Both the position numbers and the translations under genes were made by a program. DNA of 64,000 nt from UBA12481 sp012523435 (GTDB lineage: Bacteria; Bacteroidota; Bacteroidia; Bacteroidales; UBA12481), in assembly GCA_028686135.1 (NCBI GenBank), contig JAQUCP010000003.1, positions 110,667-174,666 on the forward strand. Direction: 5' to 3'. The notes beneath the pieces are model-generated. The model was not told the origin of the DNA, did not search any database, and saw nothing but the letters and a program-made list of their open reading frames with translations. The first letter of the stretch is position 1. The number at the start of each line of letters is the position of its first letter. Below are positions 53,269 through 61,570 of the stretch, piece after piece.

Positions 53269-54894
53269 TTACAAACCGCTATCCCGATTTGTTCCACCTT
53301 TGGTAATTACAGGTAGTAATTGCCAGTTGGTTGATCCATCAGGAAATCGGCCAAAGGATTCCGTTTCGCTCATAGCAGTGAAGGTTACGTCATCGATAAT
53401 AGTTCCCGCAGCATCTTCGAGCCAGACCTGTTCTCCGCCACTGGAGAGGCCGAAGCCGCTCTCGTGTTCGTCATCAGTAACAATGACATAGAAACCGCCA
53501 GCCGGGATGATAGTACCGGCGGGCACCTCTTTTTTAGGTTTGGTACCGGCCTGTCCGCCACTGTCATAGATTTTGTAACCGCTGATATCCACTGATTGAC
53601 TCGAGGGATTAAAAAACTCGACCCAATCGGGATCTTCGGTGGTCCCACGGGAATAGAGTTCATTCATCACGATATTGACCACTGGGGGGATATTGCTGTT
53701 TGGGGCACCAGGAGTTTGGACCGGCAAGAGTTGCCAGGTATCGGATCCATCCGGGAATCTGCCCCAGGATTCGGTTTCACTCATAGCACCAAAAGTTACA
53801 TCGTCGATGATCGTTCCGGCAGTATTTTCGAGCCAGACCTGTTCTCCGCCACTGGAGAGGCCGAAGCCGCTCTCGTGTTCGTCATCAGTAACGATGACAT
53901 AGAAACCGCCAGCGGGGATGATAGTACCGGCGGGCACCTCTTTTTTAGGTTTGGTACCGGCCTGTCCGCCACTGTCATAGATTTTATATCCACTGATGTC
54001 AGCAGCAAAGTTAGAAGCATTGTACAGCTCAACCCAGTCGGGATTTTCCGTTGTACCTCTGGAAAAGAGTTCGTTCATTTTAATCACTGCTGCTGGTGGA
54101 GAATCATCATTGGCAGTACCTCTGGTGATATTGTCGAGCAGTTGCCAGTTCGGGCTTCCGTCAGGCATTCTGCCGTATGATTGAGTAACATCCATAGCGC
54201 TGAAGGCTACATTATCCACAATAGTTCCTGAGGGGCTTTCGAACCAGATCTCCTCGCCGCCACTGGAAAGACCAAAACCGCTAGGATCTTCATCATCTGT
54301 TACGATAACATAGAAAGCACGTGGCTGAAGAATGGTGCCAGCTGGGATCTCCTTTTTGGGTTTGCCACCGGTTTGTCCACCACCATCGTAGATTAGATAA
54401 CCGCTGATATCGACGGTCACATCCGAATTGTTGTAGAATTCAACCCAATCCGGATCAGCTGGGACTCCGCGTGAATAGATCTCATTGATAACAATAGAGG
54501 GAGCTCCAACCGTGTAAGCTGCAGCAGTAGCAGGGGCACCTGACGGATGCAAGGTTTTCATTCCTGAAACATTCTCAGCTTCAACATAATAGCTAATGGT
54601 CACACCAGCATCCTGCCCGGGAATTTGTCCCGAAAAGAGGTTTTCTCCAGAGCTGGTCATGGGTATGGAAGTATATTCTCCGGCTTCAATTTTGTAAAAC
54701 AGGGTAACTTTTTCAATTCCATTCATATCGGTTGCCATAACGGTAACGGTAACGGCATCAGAAGGACCGGGAGCCTGTGGCGTCAGAACCAGGTTGGAAA
54801 TGATTGGAGGTCCCTGGTAAACCTCATCCTTGACACACCCATTCAGCACTAGGGTGGTGAGCACCAAGGTTATTAAAACAGTTCTCAGTTTCAT
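53269..54894 (-). CDS. Lipoprotein with three lamin-tail domains
   Basis: 541 residues: lipoprotein signal with lipobox LNGC (Cys20), an Ig-like domain (about 30-128, with TVTVMATDMNGIEKVTLFYK), and three lamin-tail (LTD) domains starting near 134, 271 and 408, each with WVE(F/L)YN, DISGY(K/L)IYD, KPKKE.PAGTI and a GRFPDGS. The domains have a fixed length of 137 residues (411 bases) and copies 2 and 3 are nearly identical. LTD modules are found in secreted nucleases and phosphatases and may bind surface polymers; no catalytic domain is present here. It is the last gene of the DUF47-PiT-porin set (20 bases after the porin) and so may serve phosphate capture at the surface. Confidence 0.85.
   Translation of the reverse strand: MKLRTVLITLVLTTLVLNGCVKDEVYQGPPIISNLVLTPQAPGPSDAVTVTVMATDMNGIEKVTLFYKIEAGEYTSIPMTSSGENLFSGQIPGQDAGVTISYYVEAENVSGMKTLHPSGAPATAAAYTVGAPSIVINEIYSRGVPADPDWVEFYNNSDVTVDISGYLIYDGGGQTGGKPKKEIPAGTILQPRAFYVIVTDDEDPSGFGLSSGGEEIWFESPSGTIVDNVAFSAMDVTQSYGRMPDGSPNWQLLDNITRGTANDDSPPAAVIKMNELFSRGTTENPDWVELYNASNFAADISGYKIYDSGGQAGTKPKKEVPAGTIIPAGGFYVIVTDDEHESGFGLSSGGEQVWLENTAGTIIDDVTFGAMSETESWGRFPDGSDTWQLLPVQTPGAPNSNIPPVVNIVMNELYSRGTTEDPDWVEFFNPSSQSVDISGYKIYDSGGQAGTKPKKEVPAGTIIPAGGFYVIVTDDEHESGFGLSSGGEQVWLEDAAGTIIDDVTFTAMSETESFGRFPDGSTNWQLLPVITKGGTNRDSGL
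53283..54495 (-). repeat. 411-bp tandem repeats encoding lamin-tail domains
   Basis: Three units at a constant period of 411 bases. For example GTCATCAGTAAC begins at 53470 and 53881, and the related TACGATAACA starts at 54301. The units nearest the 3' end of the gene are the most alike, indicating recent duplication or conversion. Confidence 0.85.
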
Positions 54895-54914
54895 GGTGTA
54901 TTATTTTATAAGGA

Positions 54915-56288
54915 TTAAAAATCAACCTCACAACGGATAGCCAGCATGTGGAAGTTTTCTCCGGCTTTTCCCTGGGGATCAACCACAAGCTTGGGATTGC
55001 GAGTCAGGTTGCCTGCCTCATCATATCCGACAAACAGCTTATTTTTACCACTGGCATAACGGTCGTGATTCAGGTAGGCGTAGTTCAGCATAATTTTTAC
55101 GTTGTTGTTGATATAGTAGTTCAAGCCAACGGTATAACCTTCGCCTGCACCACCCATGATCCCGTCCATTCTGCTGTTAAGACTCAGGTAATCATAGCGG
55201 AACGACAACTCTACATCGCCCCAGCTTTTTCCTCTTCTGGGCTGGGTAAACTCTGCTTCGTTTTTGTTATAGGTTTGTTTTCCACCAAAGAGCAGGGCGC
55301 TGGCAAAAACATAAAAGCCATTGAAGCTCTCGGTGGGCAGTTCGTTAAGCCGGTGAACATCGCTCATCAGGTATTCACCCTGAAGGCGGAGACCTTTGTA
55401 ATAAGCAGCAAATTCTAGTCCGCCTAGGGTAGCATAATCGATATCGCCCATCAGGTCAGTGTCGATATACTTTTTGCGGTTGATGGATGTCAGGGATCGG
55501 GTGCTATAGCGAAGTGCTCCGGCGATTTCCGAATCGGTTTTAGGTTCACGATAGGAACCAGCGACACCCAAATGGAGACCTTTATCCGGATCATTGTGCC
55601 AAGGCATGACGACTACTTTGCCGGTTAGGGAGATCCCTTCGTCCATCCCGAAATCTTTGTTGTTATCCAGGGAATAGGTTCTCTCTTCTATATCATCAAC
55701 CTTTTGAAAATGAATCCCTCCCATAGCGAAGACTCCGAACTTACTAAAAGTAGCTGCTGCTCCAATATGTCGGGAAGGGGCAAAGGCATTAACAGCCATT
55801 GGCCGCTCAATAAAGGTCAGGTACCGGGAGGTAGTAGTTGACTCCATAGAGTATCCCTCCTTGAAATTTCCTGCCTTCACTTCCAGGCCATCGAAGATCG
55901 TGTACTGCAGGTAGGCATCTTTCAGCTCGAGCTGCGAATTGGAGATATCCATATCAATCTCGGCATACCATCTATTAGCAAACTCCGTTTTCACGGCAAA
56001 ACGGGCTCTCCTGATGGATAATCCGTCTCCTATTTCATTGTACGTATCGCCAAAAAATGAGGCTCCGTCAACCTGGACTCTAGCGTCATACCAGATTCGA
56101 TAATCCTGGTTCTTACTTTCAAGCGTGAGGATACCGTTTCGCTCCTCAGCTACTAGGGCATTCCGGTTAACCTTGACACCGTAACGGTTGTAACGCACGG
56201 TGTCGTTAACCTGCCCCCACAAAACAGTCCCGAACGACAGCAGGATTAGTGCAGCCAGTCCGGTTTTGACAAGTTTAGTACTCTTCAT
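54915..56288 (-). CDS. OprO/OprP-type phosphate-selective porin
   Basis: A 457-residue outer-membrane porin with a signal peptide (about 1-25, ending LWGQ). Family pattern: NGILTLESKNQDYRIWYDARVQVDG near 50, SIRRARFAVKTEFANRWYAEIDMD, a segment EVKAGNFKEGYSMESTTTSRYLTF near 140-160, then many barrel strands to a final strand ending in Phe (IRCEVDF). The family forms anion or polyphosphate-selective trimers, though substrate range differs in Bacteroidota. It stands 11 bases after the PiT fusion gene and so should let phosphate through the outer membrane to supply it. Confidence 0.88.
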   Translation of the reverse strand: MKSTKLVKTGLAALILLSFGTVLWGQVNDTVRYNRYGVKVNRNALVAEERNGILTLESKNQDYRIWYDARVQVDGASFFGDTYNEIGDGLSIRRARFAVKTEFANRWYAEIDMDISNSQLELKDAYLQYTIFDGLEVKAGNFKEGYSMESTTTSRYLTFIERPMAVNAFAPSRHIGAAATFSKFGVFAMGGIHFQKVDDIEERTYSLDNNKDFGMDEGISLTGKVVVMPWHNDPDKGLHLGVAGSYREPKTDSEIAGALRYSTRSLTSINRKKYIDTDLMGDIDYATLGGLEFAAYYKGLRLQGEYLMSDVHRLNELPTESFNGFYVFASALLFGGKQTYNKNEAEFTQPRRGKSWGDVELSFRYDYLSLNSRMDGIMGGAGEGYTVGLNYYINNNVKIMLNYAYLNHDRYASGKNKLFVGYDEAGNLTRNPKLVVDPQGKAGENFHMLAIRCEVDF

Positions 56289-56299
56289 TTTTCTACAGT

Positions 56300-58045
56300 T
56301 TAAAGATTGTTGATAAAATTTGTCAGGCTCTCTCCTTTAGTGATTTTCAGTTTCTTTCTAAGCCGATAGCGTGAGATCTCCACGCTTTTCGGGGAAATAT
56401 TCATCAGGGATGAAATCTCTTTGGTTGAAAAATTCAGACGTAACAGCATCGCCAGCTTTTTCTCCTGGGGTGTCAGATCCGGGAAAGCTGTTTCGAGCTT
56501 CATCCTAAAATCATTGTGCAGCTTTTCAACTTTCGCATAAAACTGGGACAGTTCATCAGTAAAACTCATTTTTTGCCGGATAGCTGCTTGAAGATCATGA
56601 AGACTCTGGCTAGCAGCTTCTGGAAGCTCTGATTCGGCTGGAATTTTTTCAATCCGATCAGCCAAGTTTTCCAGGAATTCTTTCTGTTGACTAATGTTTT
56701 GGGCTACCGTGATGAATTCTTTACGTTTAATCTCCAGCTTGGTGTTCAACAACTCGTTTTCCTTTTGTACTGTACTGATCTCCAGCTCATTCAAGGCTCT
56801 TCTAAACTGATAAATCTCCTCATGCTGAGCATGTAGAGCATCTTCAGCTTTTTTTCGGAGCTTAAACTGGTTGATCAGGATAATGGCCAGGATGATGAGG
56901 GCAACCACAAAAAGGGCGATGATACCGGGTTGCACCAGATCTATATTGGTAACCGGTTTTAGAGGGAATGCAATCTGTTGAGTAACCCCGGTCTCCTTGA
57001 CCACTTCTGCTACTTGCAGCTTGAAGACATTTTGAACGAAAAACAGGGCGAAATAGGTAATGATTCCAGAGATAACAGGAGTGAGAATCCACCCCAATGC
57101 CACACCTCCAAGCATTTTAAAGTTCAGCTCTCTGGCTCCTTTTACCAGGCCTATTCCAAGTAGCGCCCCAATTACCACCTGTGTGCTGGATACTGGCACC
57201 AGGGGTAAAGCTGGCAATCCGATAGAGTGGAGGAAATCGGCGAAAGAGGAGGAGGAGAACAGGAACAAAACAAGGGCCTGAGAGAGGACGATTACGATTG
57301 CTGACTCGGAGTTTAGGGAGAGGATTCCGTTGCCAATGGTATTCATTACCCGATGGCTATAGGTAAAAATCCCCAATGCAATAGCCAAACCGCCCAGAAG
57401 GAACAGTAGCTGAGTACCATCTAGGGTAAAGAGTCCAAAATTCAGTATTACATCAGGCGCTGAGGGAATGAATACCCCCATAACGTTTCCTATGTTGTTA
57501 GCGCCAAGACTATAGGCTCCAAAAGCTCCGGCCAGGATCAGCCCAATTCGGATATAAGAATCTAGCTTGATCACATGAAGCTTTAATCGTCTGAGAATCA
57601 ATCGTAATAGGACAAATAGGATCGCTCCGAACAGGGCTCCCAGGATTGGGCTGGAGATCCAAGAACCCACGATTTTAGCCAGAACAGTCAAGTCGGTTGT
57701 GTTTCCGGTAAAAAGGCTCCATCCGATGATTGCCCCAACGATAGCTTGGGTAGTTGACACGGGCAGGCCGTTTTTGTTCATGCCGAAAACCGTTATTGCT
57801 GCACAAAGGGATACGGTAAATGCGCCACCCAGGGCATCGACAGAGCTCAAGCTGGTCAGGGTTTCGGAAGTACCCCGGCCTTGGAACACAGCCCCAATGA
57901 TGACAAACACGCTGGCAATGATAGCTGCTTTACGGAACCGCAGCATTTTGGAACCAACCGCGGTGCCAAAGATATTGGAAGCATCATTGGCTCCGAGCGA
58001 CCAGCCCAGGAAGAGTCCGCTTGTCAGAAATAATGCAAAAAGCAT
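56300..58045 (-). CDS. PiT phosphate permease fused to coiled coil and LuxR-type helix-turn-helix
   Basis: 581 residues. Residues 1-393 form a PiT permease: GANDASN at 19-25, PVSTTQA at 95-101, GANNIGNV at 181-188 and PVSSTQV at 284-290, the paired signatures of both halves, with about ten to twelve helices, the last at 374-393. PiT proteins co-transport phosphate with H+ or Na+. The same frame then continues through a basic linker (KLRKKAED), a coiled coil (about 400-515) and, at 522-569, a LuxR-type helix-turn-helix: LTPQEKKLAMLL then LNFSTKEISSLMNISPKSVE and a closing RYRLRKKL. Similar coiled-coil/HTH ends occur on Bacteroidota membrane regulators with Y_Y_Y-type sensor propellers. A transport-coupled transcription factor is inferred. 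The HTH would be in the cytoplasm. Confidence 0.9.
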   Translation of the reverse strand: MLFALFLTSGLFLGWSLGANDASNIFGTAVGSKMLRFRKAAIIASVFVIIGAVFQGRGTSETLTSLSSVDALGGAFTVSLCAAITVFGMNKNGLPVSTTQAIVGAIIGWSLFTGNTTDLTVLAKIVGSWISSPILGALFGAILFVLLRLILRRLKLHVIKLDSYIRIGLILAGAFGAYSLGANNIGNVMGVFIPSAPDVILNFGLFTLDGTQLLFLLGGLAIALGIFTYSHRVMNTIGNGILSLNSESAIVIVLSQALVLFLFSSSSFADFLHSIGLPALPLVPVSSTQVVIGALLGIGLVKGARELNFKMLGGVALGWILTPVISGIITYFALFFVQNVFKLQVAEVVKETGVTQQIAFPLKPVTNIDLVQPGIIALFVVALIILAIILINQFKLRKKAEDALHAQHEEIYQFRRALNELEISTVQKENELLNTKLEIKRKEFITVAQNISQQKEFLENLADRIEKIPAESELPEAASQSLHDLQAAIRQKMSFTDELSQFYAKVEKLHNDFRMKLETAFPDLTPQEKKLAMLLRLNFSTKEISSLMNISPKSVEISRYRLRKKLKITKGESLTNFINNL

Positions 58046-58064
58046 TTAATGGAACAGGTAATAG

Positions 58065-58712
58065 TTAAACAGTTCGTTTGATAGCCATAATAGCAAGAAG
58101 ATCAGCAGCACGCTCGGCGGCATCCGAGAGGTTTTCTATGTGGAGAGTGAAGTACCGGAGATGAAATTTCTCGCTAAGGTTCACACTAGGCATCTCCTGA
58201 AAAACCCTGCGCTTAATGGCGTCAGCCAATTTATCCGCCTCTTTTTCAAACAGATAAACCCGATGAATCTTCTCTTTAACTGACTCTGGATCTCTGAAGT
58301 ATGCTCGTGCCGCCGGGATGACTGATTCAACTGCGCTACAAGAAAGCTCAGATAATTTAATCAGATCCTGATTCAGCTCTGCTGGAACGAAGGGTACCTC
58401 AACATCAAACTGGTATAGGTTTGTTTTGGCAATATCAATAATATCATCAAGATCCTCCAGTAGGCGAAGAATATCTCCCCTGAGTTGTGGCATCAGGGAT
58501 TGGGTGTAAAGCAGCTGCTCAATTTTACGCTTGGCCAGATCCGCTTCCGTTTCGAGATTGCTGAGGGTTCTCAGGTTGTCGATGAAGTTCTCACGTTTGC
58601 CAAACAGGTAATTTTTAACCCCCTCTTTAAAAATCAACATACCTTGATCGATGGTATTCATAAAACCGTCAATCAATTCGATCGATTGGTTGGCTCGTCT
58701 GAATGGTATCAT
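58065..58712 (-). CDS. DUF47 (PhoU-like) regulator of PiT transport
   Basis: A 215-residue all-helical protein of the DUF47/TIGR00153 family, related to PhoU. Visible: RRANQSIELIDGFMNTIDQG near the start and an acidic helix pattern (ETEADLAKRKIEQL near 52; EKEADKLADAIKR near 153; SDAAERAADLLAIMAIK near the end) with the E..D.. metal-binding character. These proteins are nearly always next to PiT permeases and are needed for or adjust their activity. It is the first gene of the operon and ends 19 bases before the permease. Confidence 0.93.
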   Translation of the reverse strand: MIPFRRANQSIELIDGFMNTIDQGMLIFKEGVKNYLFGKRENFIDNLRTLSNLETEADLAKRKIEQLLYTQSLMPQLRGDILRLLEDLDDIIDIAKTNLYQFDVEVPFVPAELNQDLIKLSELSCSAVESVIPAARAYFRDPESVKEKIHRVYLFEKEADKLADAIKRRVFQEMPSVNLSEKFHLRYFTLHIENLSDAAERAADLLAIMAIKRTV

Positions 58713-59045
58713 AAGGATGATGGATTAGTCATTTGATGATCGATTATTTCATCAGTAAAGATAAGGGTAATAAATTGGGTTATTTGTAGATCTACAAAAA
58801 CTTGCAGTTTCCAGATCGAATACTATTGTAGAGTTTTTGGAATAATCTATTAGACTGATTTACTATTATTTATAATACTCTTCGTAAAGCTCAAAAATCA
58901 ACAAACTTGATTGTTATGAGATTTTTGTAGAGGTATTATAGTGCTCCGATCAGGGATAATTTGGAGGGTTTGATGCCAATGGTAGCTCTACCAAGGTTCA
59001 GTATCGTTCTTTTAGTCCGGATAGGAGGCTCGGATTTCAAAAACG
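58713..59045. other. Intergenic region upstream of the phosphate operon
   Basis: 333 A/T-rich bases with no believable gene. It contains the TTTGTAGATCTACAAA palindrome (58783-58798), two further TTGTAGAG sequences (58827-58834 and 58925-58932), and on the minus strand TATCTTTA (58763-58756) as a possible -7 element. The small open frame at 58961-59161 runs into the tRNA-Pro gene and is not real. Confidence 0.5.
58783..58798. promoter_or_regulatory. Perfect 16-bp palindrome before the phosphate operon
   Basis: TTTGTAGA and TCTACAAA meet without a spacer. It ends 19 bases before TATCTTTA (58763-58756, minus strand), so it covers the place where a -33 element would lie. This is a likely operator. 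The LuxR-type domain of the permease fusion is one candidate to bind it, which is inference only. Confidence 0.5.
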
Positions 59046-59080
59046 AAAGGGCCACCCATTTTCAAATGGGTGGCCCTTTT
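59046..59080 (-). terminator. Terminator after tRNA-Pro
   Basis: AAAGGGCCACCCATTT (59046-59061) and AAATGGGTGGCCCTTT (59064-59079) form a near 16-bp perfect stem. It lies four bases beyond the 3' end of the minus-strand tRNA gene. T-rich sequence on both sides makes it usable from both strands. Confidence 0.8.
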
Positions 59081-59083
59081 CTG

Positions 59084-59158
59084 TCGGGGTGGCAGGATTC
59101 GAACCTGCGACTCCCTGCTCCCAAAGCAGGTGCGCTAACCGGACTGCGCTACACCCCG
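59084..59158 (-). tRNA. tRNA-Pro (UGG)
   Basis: 75 bases with cloverleaf: acceptor CGGGGTG/CACCCCG, D arm GCGC..GCGC, anticodon stem CCTGC/GCAGG with loop TTTGGGA (anticodon TGG), T arm GCAGG-TTCGAAT-CCTGC, discriminator A. The CCA end is not encoded. Confidence 0.95.
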
Positions 59159-59173
59159 TAATGGGTGTTGATA

Positions 59174-59518
59174 TTATTGTGAGCGATACATTCCGAGGAG
59201 CATCTTCGAGGCTTTTTCGTAGCCATCGTAAAGTGCCTCATAATCCTCCTTGCTTAACGCTCCCAAGGCAAAAATAACTTCTAACAAGGCCGCACATTCA
59301 AACACATTGCCCCTGGCGATGGTATAAAAATGCTTCTTGTCCTCCGGAGTCATTCTGCCAGTTCCTTCGGCCAGGTTTAGGACACTGTTCAGGCTCGCTC
59401 TCTTCCATTGCTCAACAATGTAGGAATCAAGATCGGTCATTGCCCTGACCTTCTTAAAGACAACAAAATTGAGCTTCTTCAGCTCCTGGTACAGATCCAG
59501 CTTTTCAAAATCAAACAT
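59174..59518 (-). CDS. Four-helix-bundle protein (23S rRNA intervening-sequence type)
   Basis: 114 residues, strongly helical. Pattern: DFEKLDLYQELKKLNFVVFKK at the start, ASLNSVLNLAEGTGRMTPEDKKHFYTIARGN in the middle (the family pattern S.. N.AEG.. ....F...A.GS), and a YEKASKMLLGMYRS end. Proteins of this group were first noticed in intervening sequences of 23S rRNA genes and form pentamers; their role is unknown. It sits between two tRNA genes on the same strand, with only 15 bases to tRNA-Pro and 29 to tRNA-Ser, an insertion-like position. Confidence 0.85.
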   Translation of the reverse strand: MFDFEKLDLYQELKKLNFVVFKKVRAMTDLDSYIVEQWKRASLNSVLNLAEGTGRMTPEDKKHFYTIARGNVFECAALLEVIFALGALSKEDYEALYDGYEKASKMLLGMYRSQ

Positions 59519-59546
59519 GGCTCAATTTAAGACAGATTGACACCTT

Positions 59547-59635
<89 letters not shown>

Positions 59636-59675
59636 AAATAACGTGCGGCAAAATTAAACAAATATCAAAACAAAA

Positions 59676-59706
59676 CAAGGTGTCCGGCAAAGCACCGGAC
59701 ACCTTG
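59676..59706 (-). terminator. Terminator of the clpS-nfeD-floA operon
   Basis: Perfect 12-bp stem CAAGGTGTCCGG / CCGGACACCTTG with a 7-base loop, directly after the floA stop (59713). On the minus strand TTTTGTTTTGATATTTG follows. Confidence 0.88.
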
Positions 59707-59712
59707 TAAAAA

Positions 59713-60699
59713 CTATTTCTTACTATTCTTATTCTGATTCGGATCGCCTATAGAACTTCGCATCGCAGTGTCGGCTTCGATGTTTTTGTATCGCTGGTAA
59801 TCCATAATCCCAAGGTTTCCAGCCCGGAAAGCTTCAGCCATTGCCAGAGGAACCTGAACTTCTGCCTCAATCACTTTTGCACGAGCTTCTTGAGCTTTAG
59901 CCTTCATCTCCTGCTCCAAAGCAACAGCCATGGCGCGGCGCTCCTCAGCCTTTGCCTGAGCAATGTTCTTATCGGCATTGGCCTGATCGATTTGCAGCTC
60001 AGCTCCGATGTTCTTCCCGATATCAATGTCAGCTATATCGATGGAAAGAATTTCGAAAGCCGTCCCTGCATCCAATCCCTTCTCAAGAACTACGCGGGAG
60101 ATGTAATCCGGGTTCTCCAAAACGCTCTTATGAGAATCGTTTGAACCGATAGAAGAAACAATGCCCTCCCCTACTCTTGCCAAAACCGTCTCCTCGCCAG
60201 CACCTCCAACCAATTGTTTGATATTGGCTCTAACCGTTACCCTCGCTTTAGCAATCAATTCAATCCCGTCTTTTGCAACAGCCTTTACAGGCGGAGTATT
60301 AATCACTTTGGGGTTAACCGACATCTGCACGGCTTCCAAAACATTTCTTCCTGCAAGGTCGATGGCTGTAGCCATCTTAAAATCAAGACCAAGATTAGCC
60401 TTGTCGGCCGAAACTAACGCATTGACAACAATCTGAACATGACCACCCGCCAGATAATGTGCTTCAAGATCGTCACGATTCAGTCTTAAACCAGCTTTTG
60501 TGCTAGTTATCAGTGCATTAACAATAACTCTCGGTGGAACTTTTCTCCAGCGCATAAAGATCAACTGGATCAGGGAAACCCTCACCCCACTGATCAAAGC
60601 CTGAAACCACAATCCCAGCGGCACCACATACATCAGAACCGCCAAGCCAATGATTGAGGCCGCTATGATTCCCATCAGATAAATCATGTTCGTTTCCAT
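59713..60699 (-). CDS. floA: Flotillin-like protein FloA
   Basis: 328 residues of the FloA (YqfA) family, which assembles in functional membrane microdomains. An N-terminal hydrophobic hairpin (about 7-50) enters the membrane but does not cross with a signal peptide. A PHB/SPFH domain follows (RVSLIQLIFMRWRKVPP..., LEAHYLAGGHVQIVVNALVSADKANLGLDF), then an Ala/Glu-rich coiled coil (QANADKNIAQAKAEERRAMA... about 235-290). It starts two bases after nfeD, the classic partner in such pairs, and ends at a strong terminator. Confidence 0.95.
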   Translation of the reverse strand: METNMIYLMGIIAASIIGLAVLMYVVPLGLWFQALISGVRVSLIQLIFMRWRKVPPRVIVNALITSTKAGLRLNRDDLEAHYLAGGHVQIVVNALVSADKANLGLDFKMATAIDLAGRNVLEAVQMSVNPKVINTPPVKAVAKDGIELIAKARVTVRANIKQLVGGAGEETVLARVGEGIVSSIGSNDSHKSVLENPDYISRVVLEKGLDAGTAFEILSIDIADIDIGKNIGAELQIDQANADKNIAQAKAEERRAMAVALEQEMKAKAQEARAKVIEAEVQVPLAMAEAFRAGNLGIMDYQRYKNIEADTAMRSSIGDPNQNKNSKK

Positions 60700-60701
60700 A
60701 T

Positions 60702-61172
60702 TTAACTCTTTTTAGGTTTAACAATAACATACGTGGAGGCAATCCTGACAATAACCACTTCCACCTTGTGATCAATAAACGGGCCTTCAGAATGCCCTTC
60801 TATTCGCTCCTCTCCAAATTGAACGGTGCCAACAGGCGCTAGCCTTGTTAGTGTAATACCCTCATCACCAGGCTTCAGACCATGATCGTTAGCATCCTCC
60901 ACCTTGGATCCAATCTCAGTGCTCAGGGAAACACGTTTCCAGGTTCTCGCTCGAAAGGCAATTATGATGAGGATGATGATCAGGAAGAGAACCACCAATA
61001 ATACAATCAGTCCAGTCAAAACTCCGAAAGCACTGAAAGCCAGATAGACAGCCAGCCCCATCAGTATCAGCGCTCCAATACCAGCAATGGTAATCCCCGG
61101 AATAACCAGGATCTCTAACAAAAATAAAAGCAGTCCTGCCAGAATAATCAGGAAAATTCCTAATAGCGACAT
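60702..61172 (-). CDS. Short NfeD-family membrane protein
   Basis: 156 residues: three to four hydrophobic helices (about 3-85, LGIFLIILAGLLLFLLEILVIPG and more) followed by a C-terminal OB-fold (about 100-156: SKVEDANDHGLKPGDEGITL, GTVQFGEERIEGHSEG, VEVVIVRIASTYVIVKP). This is the short, protease-lacking class of NfeD, which pairs with flotillins. It lies 9 bases after clpS and 2 before floA. It probably anchors or organises FloA assemblies. Confidence 0.9.
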   Translation of the reverse strand: MSLLGIFLIILAGLLLFLLEILVIPGITIAGIGALILMGLAVYLAFSAFGVLTGLIVLLVVLFLIIILIIIAFRARTWKRVSLSTEIGSKVEDANDHGLKPGDEGITLTRLAPVGTVQFGEERIEGHSEGPFIDHKVEVVIVRIASTYVIVKPKKS

Positions 61173-61181
61173 AGTTGATTA

Positions 61182-61466
61182 TCAATCAATTGTAACTTGA
61201 AGGCCACGCTCTTCCAAACCTTCTTTCATTGGAGCCAAGATAGTCAATTCACCACTCTTAATTTCACACTTTCCTTTGTGATGGGTAATTAACGTGCACT
61301 GCTCAGCCTGCCAGGAATCATGACCGCAAATCAGGATTAACGACTGAATGACATGCTCAAAGGTATTGACCTCATCGTTATGCAGAACGAGAAACCGCTT
61401 CTGCTCCTTACCAGTGCTGGCGAATTCGCGGGAATAGGGATCCCGCTGTGTAACATTTCCTTCCAT
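61182..61466 (-). CDS. clpS: Clp protease adaptor ClpS
   Basis: 94 residues. The core KRFLVLHNDEVNTFEHVIQSL begins near 24; Asn30 and Asp31 sit where E. coli ClpS uses Asn34 and Asp35 to hold N-degron amino termini, and a CTLITHHKGKCEIKSG segment supplies the His. ClpS passes N-end-rule substrates to ClpAP or ClpCP. The N-terminal tail of about 20 residues needed for delivery is present. First gene of a clpS-nfeD-floA run; the functional reason for the pairing is not evident. Confidence 0.88.
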   Translation of the reverse strand: MEGNVTQRDPYSREFASTGKEQKRFLVLHNDEVNTFEHVIQSLILICGHDSWQAEQCTLITHHKGKCEIKSGELTILAPMKEGLEERGLQVTID

Positions 61467-61570
61467 TGGTTGTTTAAAAGGATTGCCAAATTAAAAAAAT
61501 TATTAACAATCCGTTCTTGAGTTGTTAATAAAGTTGATTCACCAGGCACAACCAATCGGCAACGAGTTGG

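Noticed and set aside
56300..58045. Permease-HTH fusion as a chimera of two genes
   Set aside because: There is no N, frame break or repeat near the junction (about 56860), the linker is basic and the coiled coil continuous, and the neighbouring genes are phosphate genes.
58961..59161. 66-codon open frame upstream of tRNA-Ser
   Set aside because: It covers the terminator and the tRNA-Pro gene on the other strand.
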